From: JAHWKI01 sp035513575
Lineage (GTDB): Bacteria > Gemmatimonadota > Gemmatimonadetes > Longimicrobiales > RSA9
Assembly (NCBI GenBank): GCA_035513575.1
Contig: DATKBW010000049.1
Coordinates: 62,001-126,000, forward strand
DNA length: 64,000 nucleotides
Direction of reading: 5' to 3'
The notes beneath the pieces were generated by a model. That model was not told the origin of the DNA. It worked only from the letters and a program-made list of their open reading frames with translations, and did not search any database. The position numbers and the translations under genes were made by a program. Positions within the stretch are counted from its first letter, which is position 1, and the number at the start of each line of letters is the position of its first letter. Shown in pieces: positions 1 to 9,409 of the stretch.

Positions 1-365
1 AGCCCCACGGGCACCCCCAGCCGCTCGCTCACCGCCGCCGAGCCCACGTCCATGAAGCGGACGCCACCCACCACGCAGATCGCCGGCTCCAGCAGGTAGA
101 AGTCGTACGCGCCCCGGAGCTCGTACGTCGAGGGCTCACCCTCGCCCGTGCCCGTGCGGTAGGCGAAGCCGAACGCCCCGGGACCCGACACGTCCGCGTG
201 GAAGTCGCCCCCGATCTCCGTCCAGCCGTCCATGTCGCCGTACGACGCGGCGATGGCGATGGACCCATCGCGGGTGGGGAAGCCCAGACACGCCTGGGCG
301 CCTGCGCCCGCGGCTCCGGTGAGGATTCCCGCGGTGGTGAGGACGAGGACTCGGCGTATCGACAT
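1..365 (-). CDS. Exported beta-barrel-like protein, 3' part outside window
   Basis: Reading leftward from ATG at 365, about 121 codons run off the left edge without a stop. The N-terminus (MSIRRVLVLTTAGILTGAAG...) is a typical signal peptide ending near an AGAQA cleavage site. What follows alternates short polar/hydrophobic stretches rich in G, Y, F and acidic residues (for example SIAIAASYGDMDGW and FGFAYRTGTG), as in small outer-membrane beta-barrels. It lies 46 bp downstream of the SURF1 gene on the same strand and could share its transcript. No specific family was recognised; the signal peptide is clear, the barrel is an inference. Confidence 0.6.
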   Translation of the reverse strand, partial: MSIRRVLVLTTAGILTGAAGAGAQACLGFPTRDGSIAIAASYGDMDGWTEIGGDFHADVSGPGAFGFAYRTGTGEGEPSTYELRGAYDFYLLEPAICVVGGVRFMDVGSAAVSERLGVPVG

Positions 366-410
366 GAGATTCCGCTCCGGCGACGGTTTCGCGACCCGGT
401 TCTGATAACG

Positions 411-1160
411 CTAGTCCGCCGGCGTTGTTCCCGCCGCTCCCGATTCCTCCCCTCCGCGCCGCATGACCAGCGCCGCCCAGCCCACGACGAAGATCACGGC
501 GAAGGCGAACCACTGGAACGCGTAGGAGAGGTGCGGCCCCTCCCCGAGAGCGGGGGACGGCAGCGGAACGGGCCCTCCCCTGCCGGCCCGTAAACCGGGG
601 TCCGGTCCCTCCGCCTGGAGGTAGAGCGGTGACACGGGGTAGGGATACTGGGCCCGGATCGGGTCCGCGTCCAGCCGGAACCAGGTCGTTTGAAAGCTCT
701 CGTCCGGCCGGGCCGTCCCGGTCGCCGGTAGCGGCAGGAGCACGCCCGTGACCGTCACCACGGAGTCCACCGCCACCGCCGACAGGTCCACCGTGGCGGC
801 GTCGCGGGACGGCAGCCAGCCGCGATTGACCAGGATCGCGCCCGCGCCGGCGCGGAGCGGGGCCAGGACGTTTACCCCCGGCGCGCCCGCCATGCTGCGT
901 CCCGCGAGGACCAGGACGCGGGCGTTGTCGTAGCGGCCGCGCGCGATGACACGGCGGTGCGTGAGGCCCACGGTGTCCAGCGGCGGACCGTCGAGCGAAT
1001 GCGGCGGCTGCGCCAGCCGCTCCGCGAGGGCGGCGTTCCGCTCGAGGCGCTGCTCGCGGCGGTCGAGCTGCCAGAAGCCCAACCGTACGCACACCGCCGC
1101 GATGACGAACACGCCGATCGTGCCGGCGATGCCGGACCGGGTCAGCTCCAGGGCACGCAT
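411..1160 (-). CDS. SURF1 family cytochrome oxidase assembly protein
   Basis: SURF1 proteins help insert heme a into subunit I of aa3-type oxidases. The 249-residue protein has the family layout: an N-terminal membrane helix ending in LGFWQLDRREQR, a periplasmic domain with VNRGWLP (about residues 108-116), and a C-terminal helix introduced by HLSYAFQWFAFA. Length is normal for bacterial SURF1. It is far from the two oxidase operons at 39.7-45 and 56.8-60.8 kb but is their likely client-side partner. It is divergent from the DUF5916 gene, with a 169-bp promoter region between them. Confidence 0.88.
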   Translation of the reverse strand: MRALELTRSGIAGTIGVFVIAAVCVRLGFWQLDRREQRLERNAALAERLAQPPHSLDGPPLDTVGLTHRRVIARGRYDNARVLVLAGRSMAGAPGVNVLAPLRAGAGAILVNRGWLPSRDAATVDLSAVAVDSVVTVTGVLLPLPATGTARPDESFQTTWFRLDADPIRAQYPYPVSPLYLQAEGPDPGLRAGRGGPVPLPSPALGEGPHLSYAFQWFAFAVIFVVGWAALVMRRGGEESGAAGTTPAD

Positions 1161-1329
1161 CGGCCGTAAGGTGCATCCCGGCGATCACTTCGGGAACCCC
1201 GTCGGTACGCGCGACGGCCGCCGGATCTTCGCAAGGAGCCGGCTGAAACCGCCGCCGCCGGGGACGCGTATGGCCAGCCGGAAGAAGGAAGGCAATCGCC
1301 CCCGTCATCAGGCCCCTGAAAGGCACACG

Positions 1330-3603
1330 ATGCTCGATCGCACCACCCCTGTCGTCTTCGCCGTCCTGGTCCTCTCGGCGGGCGGCCTGTCCGCGCAGCA
1401 GCTCGCGCAGATCGGGCCGGAGCCGGCTCCACACGCCCGCGCCGCGCAGGTCCGCCCCACGCTGGAGGTGGCGCGCACGGCCGGCGCGATCCGGATCGAC
1501 GGCGACCTGGGCGATGCCGGCTGGGCCGGCGCCGCGGTGGCGGACGGCTTCAGCGAGTTCCAGCCCCGGGAGGGCGTCCCCGCACGGTCGCCCACCGAGG
1601 CTCTCGTGACCTACGACGCCGACAACCTCTACGTCGCCTTCAGGGTCCGCGACGACCCCCGGGCGCTCCGGGTCACGCTCCAGGACCGTGACGCCGTGTG
1701 GGACGACGACTGGGTCATGGTCGTCCTCGACACGTACGGCGACAACTCCTGGGCGTACATGATCGGCGCGAACCCCATCGGCGTGCAGCTGGACGCGCGC
1801 TTCAGCAACGCCAGCGGGGACGACGCCTCGTTCGACGTCATCTATCGCAGCGCGGGCCGCGTGACGGAGGACGGGTACCAGGTCGAGCTGGCGATCCCGT
1901 TCGCCAGCCTCCGCTTCCCCGACGCACCGCAGCAGGACTGGAAGCTGCAGTTCGTCCGCAGCCACCCCCGCGCGAGCCGCCACCTGTACTCCTGGGCGGC
2001 GCTCTCGCAGAACAACAACTGCGTGCTGTGCCAGAGCGGATCCCTGCTCGGCATCCGGGGTGTCGAGCCGGGCGGACAGCTCGAGTTGCTCCCGGCCGTG
2101 GTCGCGGGGCAGCGGGGGGCCCTGACCGATGGCGCCGACCCGGGGTCGTACCGGTCGGCCGACCCGTCGGCCGAGTTCTCCCTGGGGATCCGCTACCCGT
2201 TCAAGTCCGGCTGGACGGCCGAGGCCACGTACAATCCGGACTTCAGCCAGATCGAGTCCGACGCGTCCCAGATCGACGTCAACAGCACGTTCGCCCTCTT
2301 CTTCCCCGAGCGGCGCCCCTTCTTCCAGGAGGGCGGCGACCTCTTCAATACGTGGGTGAACGCGGTACACACGCGCTCCATCAACGACCCGGTGGCCGCG
2401 GGGAAGCTCATCGGGCGCCAGGGCAACCTGGCCCTGGGGTACATCGGGGCCGTGGACGAGCACTCCCCGCTCATCATCCCCCTCGAGGAAGCGAGCGTGG
2501 TGCTCCAGAACGGGCGCTCCGTCTCCAACATCCTCCGCGCGCGCCAGATGTTCGGCTCCGGGTCGTCGGTAGGCGGGCTCATCACCGATCGCCGCTTCAC
2601 GGGCGGCGGATCGGGGAGCACCGTCGGCGCCGACCTGCTGCTGCGCCTGAGCGAGCTGTGGCAGCTCGAGGCCCAGGTCGTGGGGAGCTACACCCGCGAG
2701 CCGTCGGAGGCCGGTCCGACCGCCGGTCTCGACGGCGCGACTTTCGGTGACGCCGCCCACACGGCCACGTTCGACGGCGAGTCCTTCGCCGGTCGCGCCT
2801 CCTATGTCAGCCTCGAGCGCAACGCCCGCGGCTGGAACTTCGACGCGGACTACTGGGATGCCACGCCCACGTACCGGGCCGACAACGGGTTCCAGGGGCA
2901 GAACGACTTCCGCCGCGTCATCCTGTTCAACGGGTACGGCATCCACCCGGACAAGGGGCTGGTGGACCAGGTGTTCGTCGGCAACCGGAACGGTCAGACA
3001 TGGAACTTCGACGGTGAGTCCAAGAACCGCTTCGCGGCGGTGTTCGCCGAGACCCGCCTCAAGGGGCAGACGCGCATCGGCGCCGAGCTCGTGTGGGAGG
3101 AGGAGCGCTACGCCGGGATCCTCTTCGAGGACATGGTCGGCTTCGGCATCGGCCTCGGCTCGGATTTCAGCGAGATGTTCGGCTTCAACCTGTCCTACGG
3201 GATGGGGGAGAGCATCCACCGACCCACCGCGAGCCCTGGCCGGAACCGGAACGCCCGCGCGTCGGTGACGTTCAAGCCGGTGCGCAATCTCATCATCGGC
3301 CCGTCCCTCCGGTGGGCCCGGATGGAGGGCGAGGACGGCATCATGCTGTTCGAGGGGTACATCGCCCGGAATCGGCTCGACTACCAGGTCACGCGCCGCT
3401 TCAGCGCCCGCGTGGTGACGGAGTGGAACGATTTCCGGCGCCAGCTTTCCGTCGAGCCGCTCCTGGTCTACCGGATCAATCCCCTCAGCGTCGCGTACCT
3501 CGGGGCAACGGGCGGCTACCGCGAGTTCGACGACCCGCAGTACGATCTGGAGCGCACGAGCCGGCAGTATTTCCTCAAGGTCCAGTACCTCCTGCGGCCC
3601 TGA
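1330..3603 (+). CDS. DUF5916 protein with CBM9-like N-terminal domain
   Basis: A 757-residue predicted outer-membrane protein. A signal peptide (MLDRTTPVVFAVLVLSAGG, cleavage near LSAQ) is followed at about residues 30-200 by a CBM9-like module (IRIDGDLGDAGWAGA, TYDADNLYVAFRVRDDP, YQVELAIPFASLRFP). The rest is the DUF5916 region: an FFPERRPFFQEGGDLF stretch and then alternating aromatic strands that look like a barrel of the TonB-receptor type. The start at 1330 was chosen over upstream in-frame ATGs because it begins the signal peptide and follows GAAAGG-like purines. Members are common in Bacteroidota and Gemmatimonadota; substrate unknown. Confidence 0.82.
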   Translation: MLDRTTPVVFAVLVLSAGGLSAQQLAQIGPEPAPHARAAQVRPTLEVARTAGAIRIDGDLGDAGWAGAAVADGFSEFQPREGVPARSPTEALVTYDADNLYVAFRVRDDPRALRVTLQDRDAVWDDDWVMVVLDTYGDNSWAYMIGANPIGVQLDARFSNASGDDASFDVIYRSAGRVTEDGYQVELAIPFASLRFPDAPQQDWKLQFVRSHPRASRHLYSWAALSQNNNCVLCQSGSLLGIRGVEPGGQLELLPAVVAGQRGALTDGADPGSYRSADPSAEFSLGIRYPFKSGWTAEATYNPDFSQIESDASQIDVNSTFALFFPERRPFFQEGGDLFNTWVNAVHTRSINDPVAAGKLIGRQGNLALGYIGAVDEHSPLIIPLEEASVVLQNGRSVSNILRARQMFGSGSSVGGLITDRRFTGGGSGSTVGADLLLRLSELWQLEAQVVGSYTREPSEAGPTAGLDGATFGDAAHTATFDGESFAGRASYVSLERNARGWNFDADYWDATPTYRADNGFQGQNDFRRVILFNGYGIHPDKGLVDQVFVGNRNGQTWNFDGESKNRFAAVFAETRLKGQTRIGAELVWEEERYAGILFEDMVGFGIGLGSDFSEMFGFNLSYGMGESIHRPTASPGRNRNARASVTFKPVRNLIIGPSLRWARMEGEDGIMLFEGYIARNRLDYQVTRRFSARVVTEWNDFRRQLSVEPLLVYRINPLSVAYLGATGGYREFDDPQYDLERTSRQYFLKVQYLLRP

Positions 3604-3669
3604 TCTCCTACACTTCGGTTCGGCCCGCCTCCCCCGCGGAGGCCGGGGCAGAACCGACAGGAGGAGAGC

Positions 3670-5040
3670 ATGGGCGTGATGCGCAGCGTCGATCCCGCGA
3701 CCGGGAAGCGGATCGAGGAGTACGAGACCCTCTCGGACGCCGAGCTCGATCAGCGGCTCGGCCGCGCCGGCGACGCCTTTGAGGGCTATCGCCGCACTTC
3801 CATCGACCAACGCGCCCGCTGGCTGACCCGCGCCGCCGAGATTCTCGAGGCCGAGTCCCGCCAGTGGGCCGAGCTGATGACCCGGGAAATGGGAAAGCCC
3901 GTGCGCGCCGCGGCGGCCGAGGCCGAGAAATGCGCGTGGGCTTGCCGCTACTACGCCGACAACGGACCCGCCTTCCTCGCCGATGAGCCCGTGGACGCGG
4001 CCGCCGACCGGAGCTGGATCGCGCACCAGCCGCTCGGCCCGGTCCTCGCCGTCATGCCGTGGAACTTCCCTTTCTGGCAGCTCTTTCGCTTCGCCGCGCC
4101 CGCCCTCATGGCCGGGAACGTCGCCCTGCTGAAGCACGCGTCCAACGTCCCCGGCTGCGCCCTTGCCATCGAGGAGATCTTCCGGCGGGCCGGCTTCCCG
4201 CCGGGCGCGTTCCAGTCCCTGCTGGTGGAGTCCGACCGGGTCGGCTCCATCATCGAGGACGCGCGCATCCGGGCGGTCACGCTCACCGGCAGCGAGGCCG
4301 CCGGCGCGTCGGTGGCGGCGACGGCGGGGCGGGAGATCAAGAAGACGGTCCTGGAGCTCGGCGGCAGCGACCCGTTCATCGTGATGCCCAGCGCGGACCT
4401 GGACGCGGCGGTGGAGACCGCGGTGCAGGCGCGGCACATCAACAACGGCCAGAGCTGCATTGCGGCCAAGCGGTTCATCGTGCACGAGGCGGTAGCCGAG
4501 GCGTTCATCGGCCGGTTCGTCGACCGGACGAAAGCCCTGGTTCTCGGCGACCCCATGGACGAGAGGACCGAGCTGGGGCCGCTGGCGACCGAGGCGATCC
4601 GCGACGAGCTGGCGGGGCAGGTCGAGCGGAGCGTCGACGCCGGGGCCCGCCTCCTGACCGGCGGCAACGCCCCCGTTCGGCCGGGATGGTTCTATGAAGC
4701 CACCGTGCTGCGGGACGTGCCCGAGGGCGCAGCCGCCGCCCGCGAGGAGACCTTCGGTCCCCTGGCCGCGATCTTCGTGGTACCGGACCTGGACCGGGCG
4801 ATCGAGAAGGCGAACGACACCCGCTTCGGGCTCGGCGCCAGCGCCTGGACCCGGAACGCGCGCGAGCGGGACGCGTTCGCGGAGCGGCTGGACGCGGGTG
4901 GCGTCTTCATCAACCGCATGGTGGCGAGCGACCCGCGGCTCCCGTTCGGCGGGATCAAGAGGAGCGGATACGGCCGGGAGCTCGCCCGCCACGGCATGCT
5001 CGAGTTCGTCAACATCAAGACCGTAGCGGCGGACGACTGA
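3670..5040 (+). CDS. NAD(P)-dependent succinate-semialdehyde dehydrogenase
   Basis: An aldehyde dehydrogenase of 456 residues, the length of the short SSADH subgroup (E. coli Sad/YneI). It begins MGVMRSVDPATGKRIEEYE, typical of that subgroup. Catalytic residues are visible: general-base Glu229 in VLELGGSD, nucleophile Cys263 in NNGQSCIAAKRF, and the cofactor-binding segment TLTGSEAAG. It would oxidise succinic semialdehyde to succinate in the cytoplasm, feeding the TCA cycle. The start is supported by an AGGAGGAG ribosome site 6-7 nt upstream. It stands alone, convergent with the next gene. Substrate preference within the ALDH family is inferred from subgroup resemblance only. Confidence 0.85.
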   Translation: MGVMRSVDPATGKRIEEYETLSDAELDQRLGRAGDAFEGYRRTSIDQRARWLTRAAEILEAESRQWAELMTREMGKPVRAAAAEAEKCAWACRYYADNGPAFLADEPVDAAADRSWIAHQPLGPVLAVMPWNFPFWQLFRFAAPALMAGNVALLKHASNVPGCALAIEEIFRRAGFPPGAFQSLLVESDRVGSIIEDARIRAVTLTGSEAAGASVAATAGREIKKTVLELGGSDPFIVMPSADLDAAVETAVQARHINNGQSCIAAKRFIVHEAVAEAFIGRFVDRTKALVLGDPMDERTELGPLATEAIRDELAGQVERSVDAGARLLTGGNAPVRPGWFYEATVLRDVPEGAAAAREETFGPLAAIFVVPDLDRAIEKANDTRFGLGASAWTRNARERDAFAERLDAGGVFINRMVASDPRLPFGGIKRSGYGRELARHGMLEFVNIKTVAADD

Positions 5041-5049
5041 GCGGCGGCG

Positions 5050-6360
5050 CTACGCTCCGTCGCCGGCCGCCGCGTCTTCCCGGAGCCGCATCAGCACCAC
5101 CTGCTGGACCTCCATCTCGTCCTTCCGCAGGACGCCCAAACGGTCGGAGCCCACGAACACGTCCGGCATGGGAACACCCCGCAGCTCCCCGACCAGCGTC
5201 CCGTCCCTGTCGTAGATGTCGATCCGGCCAACGGAGTCCGGAACGCTCTCGGCCACCCCAACCCAGATCCGGCCGCGAGGATCCACCCGCAGCGAGACGA
5301 CGCGGGGGATCAGCGACGCGAACGTCATCTTCTCCAGCCGCTGCTCCAGCATGCGCCGCCGCGTCTCCTCGTCGGGACCGCTGCCCCCGATCCTGACCCT
5401 GGTGCCGCCGGCCTCCTCGGCGTCCCGGAGTCGCTGACGCGCGGCCTCTCGGTCCTCTTCCGTGACCGGCCGCGGCGCGGGCGCCCGCTCGATGGTCCGC
5501 CGAACGGCGCCGTCGGGGCCGATCAGCCGGATCAGGTAGGCGGCCGTGTCCGAGACCACGACGCCGCCGTCCGAGAACCCCTGCCACCGGAACGCCGGTG
5601 CGAACTGCCGGGCCATCATCATCACGATCACGCCGCTCCCGATCTCGAGCCGGACCATATCCGTCGGGGGCTCCGGGATCGTCCAGACGGTATCCAGCAC
5701 CTCGGCGGTCGGGCCGAGCCGGAGGAGCGGCAGCCGGGAAGACCCGCCCTCGCCGCCGCTGACGGCCGCCCGCCTGCCGCTTCCGGGCGGGCCGCCGATG
5801 TTGAACAGCGGCCGGAAGCTCTGGAGGAAGCCGCCATCCAGCACGGTGAGGGAGGGCGAGGGCACGCCCGAGTTGTCCCCGTAGGGCACCGTCCGTGGGT
5901 CGCCGCCGGGCTGTGGATAGCCCGTCAGGCGGCTGTTGGAGAAGTCGGTGACCCACAAGGTGTCTCCGGGACCGACCGCCAGCCCCAGGGGCTGGCTGAG
6001 CTCGCCGGGCCCTTCGCCCTTCCGGCCGTACGTGGCCAGGTGGCGGCCGTCCGGTCCGTACTTCAGCACCCGCGACCCCTGGCGATCGAGGACGAAGAGG
6101 TTGCCGTCGGCATCGCCGGCGAGTCGCTCCCAGCTCACCTCCGCGAACTGATACTCGTCGTCCGCGAACGCGTCGCCGAGAACGCCCACCGTGTCCACGG
6201 ACCAGCCAAGCGACGACGCCGCCGTTTCGGGGTAGCTCCACCGTTCGACGCCGCCCACCGTGTCCACCGCCGCGGCCGTCCGGGAGGCCGAGGCGGAGCC
6301 GTCGTCGCACGCCCCCAGGGCGGCAAGGACGAGAACCCCGGTCACCCTGCGCATACGCAT
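5050..6360 (-). CDS. NHL/6-bladed beta-propeller lipoprotein
   Basis: A 436-residue lipoprotein: MRMRRVTGVLVLAALGACDD carries a clear lipobox with Cys about residue 18. The body has propeller-blade phrases such as AGDADGNLFVLDRQGSRVLKYGPDGRHLATYGRKGEGPGE, split here as AGDADGNLFVLDRQG and YGPDGRHLATYGRKGEGPGE, and later IYDRDGTLVGE, as in NHL-type 6-bladed propellers. ATG at 6360 was preferred to the one at 6390 because it starts the signal peptide. Function unknown; this family often sits on the periplasmic or outer-membrane face. A related but lower-GC propeller lipoprotein lies at 16.2 kb. Confidence 0.7.
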   Translation of the reverse strand: MRMRRVTGVLVLAALGACDDGSASASRTAAAVDTVGGVERWSYPETAASSLGWSVDTVGVLGDAFADDEYQFAEVSWERLAGDADGNLFVLDRQGSRVLKYGPDGRHLATYGRKGEGPGELSQPLGLAVGPGDTLWVTDFSNSRLTGYPQPGGDPRTVPYGDNSGVPSPSLTVLDGGFLQSFRPLFNIGGPPGSGRRAAVSGGEGGSSRLPLLRLGPTAEVLDTVWTIPEPPTDMVRLEIGSGVIVMMMARQFAPAFRWQGFSDGGVVVSDTAAYLIRLIGPDGAVRRTIERAPAPRPVTEEDREAARQRLRDAEEAGGTRVRIGGSGPDEETRRRMLEQRLEKMTFASLIPRVVSLRVDPRGRIWVGVAESVPDSVGRIDIYDRDGTLVGELRGVPMPDVFVGSDRLGVLRKDEMEVQQVVLMRLREDAAAGDGA

Positions 6361-6469
6361 GATCCGTCGCTCCGTGTCCCGTGAGTCCACCGACCGCGGG
6401 GTGCGATGCGGCGAGGCCGCCGCAGGGTTGCCCCGCGAGCGGCTCTCCCCTTGCGGCTCGGCCAGCGCC

Positions 6470-9082
6470 TCAGTGATGGAGCTCGGGCCCGCGTCGCTCC
6501 GGCGGGAGCAGGGCGCCTTCCGGGAAGGTCAGCGTGCCGTCCTCGAGGCGGGCGCCACGGAGCGCGTGCGCGAGCACCTCGCCGAGGTCCTCCGCCAGGT
6601 GAACCTTCACCTCGTCCCGGATCTCCACGGGCAGGTCTTCCAGGTCGGCCTCGTTGTCCCGGGGCAGCACCACTTCCCGGATCCCGGCGCGGAAGGCGCC
6701 CAGCACCTTCTCCTTCACACCGCCGATGGGCAGGACCCGCCCCGTCAGGGTGATCTCGCCCGTCATGGCGATGTCGTGCCGCACCGCGCGCCCGGACAGG
6801 GCGGAGACCACGGACGTGGCCATGGCCACACCCGCCGACGGGCCATCCTTCGGGACCGCTCCCGCCGGGACGTGGATATGAAGCTCCAGGTCCTCGAGGC
6901 GGTCGGCGGCGACCCCGAGGCGCCCCGCGTGGGTCTTGGTGTACGTCAGCGCCGCCCGCGCCGACTCCTTCATCACGTCGCCCAGCTGCCCGGTCAGGAT
7001 CAGGCGGTCCTTCCCTTTCGACGCGCTGGCCTCGACGAACATGATGTCCCCGCCCATGGGCGTGTAGTACATCCCCGTCGCAACGCCAACCACATCCTCC
7101 TTGGCCTTGACCTCCGGGTGGACCCGCGGCCGACCGAGGAGCGGGTGGACGTCGGACCCGTCGATCCGCAGGTGCTCCGCCGCCCCGCCCGCGATCCGCC
7201 GTGCCGCCTTCCGCGTGAGCTTCCCCAGCTCCCGCTCCAGCTGCCGGACGCCCGATTCCCGGGTGTACTCGCTGATCACCCGCTGGATCGCCGACTCCGT
7301 GACCTCCACGTCACTCTCGCGCAGCCCGCTCTCCTCCCGCTGCCGCGGGATGAGGTACCGGCGCGCGATCTCCAGCTTCTCCTGCTCGGTGTACCCCGAG
7401 AACTCCACCATCTCCATCCGGTCCAGGAGCGGCGCCGGGATGCGGTCGCGGTAGTTGGCCGTGGCGATGAACAGCACCTCCGACAGGTCGAAAGGCATCC
7501 CGAGATAGTGGTCCGTGAACGTGTTGTTCTGCGCCGGGTCCAGCACCTCGAGCAGTGCGGCGGACGGGTCGCCCTGGAGGGACGTGCCCAGCTTGTCCAC
7601 CTCGTCCAGCAGGAACACCGGGTTCTTGGTCCCGGCCTGCTTCAACCCCTGGATGATCCGCCCCGGCATTGCGCCGACGTACGTGCGCCGGTGGCCCCGG
7701 ATGTCCGCCTCGTCACGCGCGCCGCCCAGGGCAATGCGGACGTACTTCCGGCCCAGCGCCCGGGCGATGCTCTTCGCGATGGATGTCTTCCCCACGCCGG
7801 GGGGACCGACGAACAGCAGGATCGGGCCGCGGCCCACCGCCCGCGCCTTCGCCTTCCGCGCATCGTCCTCCTGATCCGCCACCGGCTCGGCCGGGCCACC
7901 CGCCGTGCCGTCCTCCGCCTCCCCGCCCTCGAGGTCGAAACGGTCCTGCCCCATGCCGAGGATCTCGTCGACGGGCGGCGCCGATGCCGTACCGCCCGCC
8001 TCGTCGGGACCCGGAGTCGACGGCGAAGCCGACTCCGCGTCCTCTTCGGCCCGCTCCATCTGCAGCTTGCGGACGGCCAGGAACTCGACCACCCGGTCCT
8101 TCACGTCCTCGAGCCCGTAGTGGTCCTCGTCGAGGATCGTGGTCGCGGTGTCCAGGATGATCTTGTCCTCGGTCCGGCTGTTCCACGGCAGCTCCGTGAC
8201 CCAGTCGAGATAGGTTCGGATCACCTGGTATTCTGCCGATTGGGGGTGCGTCCGGCGCAGCCGGTTCAGCTCCCGATCCGCTTCCTCCTGCGCCTCGGGC
8301 GGGAGGCCAAGGGCGTCGATCTTCTGGCGCAGCTCCTCCGCCTCGTTCTCTGCGTCCTCGTCCCCCAGCTCCTTCTGGATGGCCTTGAGCTGCTCGCGCA
8401 GCACCATCTCCCGCTGCTTCTCCCCGAGCTCCTCCTGCACCCGCTGCTGGATCTCCTGCTGTGCCTCGATCCTCACCAGGTCCCGCTCCACCGACAGCAG
8501 CACCTGCCGCATCCGGCTCTCCACCGGCAGCATCTCCAGGAGCTCCTGCTTGTCCGGTGCGCTGAGCTCGAGATAGAAGCCCACCATGTCGGCAAACTTG
8601 CCGGGGTCTTCGATCCCCTCCACCAGTTGCTGGAGCGCCTCGTCCGGGATCCCGCGCCGCCGACCCAGCTCCACCGACCGCTCCCGGAGCTCGCGGTCCA
8701 GCGCCTTGTACGCCGGGTCCTCCGGGTCCGGCACCGGCTCCTCCTCCACCATCCGGACCACCGCCTCGAGACCCCCTTCGGAGCCTCCCTCGTATTCCAG
8801 CGCGCGCGCGCGCTGATCACCCTGGATCAGCAGCTGGAGGCCGCCCCGGACCCGCTGCGCCTGAACCACGCGCACGACCACCCCGAAATCGTAGAGGACT
8901 TCGGGCGTCGCATCGTCCACGTTCTCCTTCTGGCACGCCGCGAACATCCGGCGGTCTCCGTTGAGCGCCTTCTGGATCGCCGCGACGGTGCCCGGGCGAC
9001 CCGCGCTGATCGGCACGGCCACGCCCGGGAAAACGACCGTCTCCCGCAGCGGCAGCACCGGAAGTCTCACTCGATCACCCAT
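6470..9082 (-). CDS. lon: ATP-dependent protease Lon with acidic insert
   Basis: Cytoplasmic AAA+ serine protease for damaged and regulatory proteins. Order: LAN substrate-binding domain (starts MGDRVRLPVLPLRETVVFPG), coiled-coil region (EIQQRVQEELGEKQREMVL), AAA+ module with Walker A GPPGVGKTS and sensor region FLLDEVDKLG, and a protease domain with Ser749 (KDGPSAGVAM) and Lys792 (GGVKEKVLGA). Total 870 residues against about 780-810 for typical LonA. The excess is a roughly 70-residue Asp/Glu/Gly/Pro-rich insert at about residues 340-413, between VRKLQ and the Walker A strand GPILLFVGPP, where other Lons have only a short linker. The start at 9082 gives the canonical N-terminus. Confidence 0.95.
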   Translation of the reverse strand: MGDRVRLPVLPLRETVVFPGVAVPISAGRPGTVAAIQKALNGDRRMFAACQKENVDDATPEVLYDFGVVVRVVQAQRVRGGLQLLIQGDQRARALEYEGGSEGGLEAVVRMVEEEPVPDPEDPAYKALDRELRERSVELGRRRGIPDEALQQLVEGIEDPGKFADMVGFYLELSAPDKQELLEMLPVESRMRQVLLSVERDLVRIEAQQEIQQRVQEELGEKQREMVLREQLKAIQKELGDEDAENEAEELRQKIDALGLPPEAQEEADRELNRLRRTHPQSAEYQVIRTYLDWVTELPWNSRTEDKIILDTATTILDEDHYGLEDVKDRVVEFLAVRKLQMERAEEDAESASPSTPGPDEAGGTASAPPVDEILGMGQDRFDLEGGEAEDGTAGGPAEPVADQEDDARKAKARAVGRGPILLFVGPPGVGKTSIAKSIARALGRKYVRIALGGARDEADIRGHRRTYVGAMPGRIIQGLKQAGTKNPVFLLDEVDKLGTSLQGDPSAALLEVLDPAQNNTFTDHYLGMPFDLSEVLFIATANYRDRIPAPLLDRMEMVEFSGYTEQEKLEIARRYLIPRQREESGLRESDVEVTESAIQRVISEYTRESGVRQLERELGKLTRKAARRIAGGAAEHLRIDGSDVHPLLGRPRVHPEVKAKEDVVGVATGMYYTPMGGDIMFVEASASKGKDRLILTGQLGDVMKESARAALTYTKTHAGRLGVAADRLEDLELHIHVPAGAVPKDGPSAGVAMATSVVSALSGRAVRHDIAMTGEITLTGRVLPIGGVKEKVLGAFRAGIREVVLPRDNEADLEDLPVEIRDEVKVHLAEDLGEVLAHALRGARLEDGTLTFPEGALLPPERRGPELHH

Positions 9083-9363
9083 CCGCCAGCCCTTTCCCCA
9101 GCGACCACTCCCCCGGAGCGGTCTCGTCCTCGAACTTCCTCGCCAGCCCGACCCCTGCCGTTTTCGGGGGCGGGCTCGCTCCACCCAGCCTGAGAGCAGC
9201 ATGCTGCTTGCCACGCCGTCCACAGACCCGCGATTTCCGCGGCTGGACGCCCCGGACGCACCGTTGATACACCCGACGCCCCCGCCCGCTCCCGCCGCCG
9301 TCCCCCGCCGGAATGGCCGCCCGGGGCGTTTCCCTGCCGTGCTGGCAGAACTCCGGCCCTCGG
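9083..9363. other. Intergenic region between lon and hydrolase
   Basis: Divergent intergenic stretch (327 bp in total to 9409) between lon on the minus strand and the hydrolase on the plus strand. I saw no convincing gene, no CIRCE-type inverted repeat and no good heat-shock promoter for lon. The only clear signal is the rightward promoter-like pair listed separately at 9364-9392. Confidence 0.5.
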
Positions 9364-9392
9364 TTGAGCCGGCGCGTGAGAGGAGGCATATT
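9364..9392 (+). promoter_or_regulatory. Candidate sigma-70 promoter for the hydrolase gene
   Basis: TTGAGC (9364-9369) and CATATT (9387-9392) are separated by 17 bp, the optimal spacing, and point at the hydrolase start 18 bp further on. Predicted by eye only. Confidence 0.45.
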
Positions 9393-9409
9393 CCGGGAGC
9401 GTTTCCCCC

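Noticed and set aside
136..4992. Very long open frame on the minus strand across SURF1, DUF5916 and dehydrogenase genes
   Set aside because: Antisense to genes with clear domains; in about 70% GC DNA such stop-free mirror frames are expected. The protein is Arg/Gly/Pro rich without motifs.
6260..9193. 977-codon open frame opposite lon
   Set aside because: Low-complexity translation mirroring Lon codons; lon itself has all catalytic motifs.
9075..9389. 104-codon minus-strand frame just upstream of lon
   Set aside because: No ribosome site or recognisable composition; overlaps the lon start and looks like non-coding GC-rich sequence.
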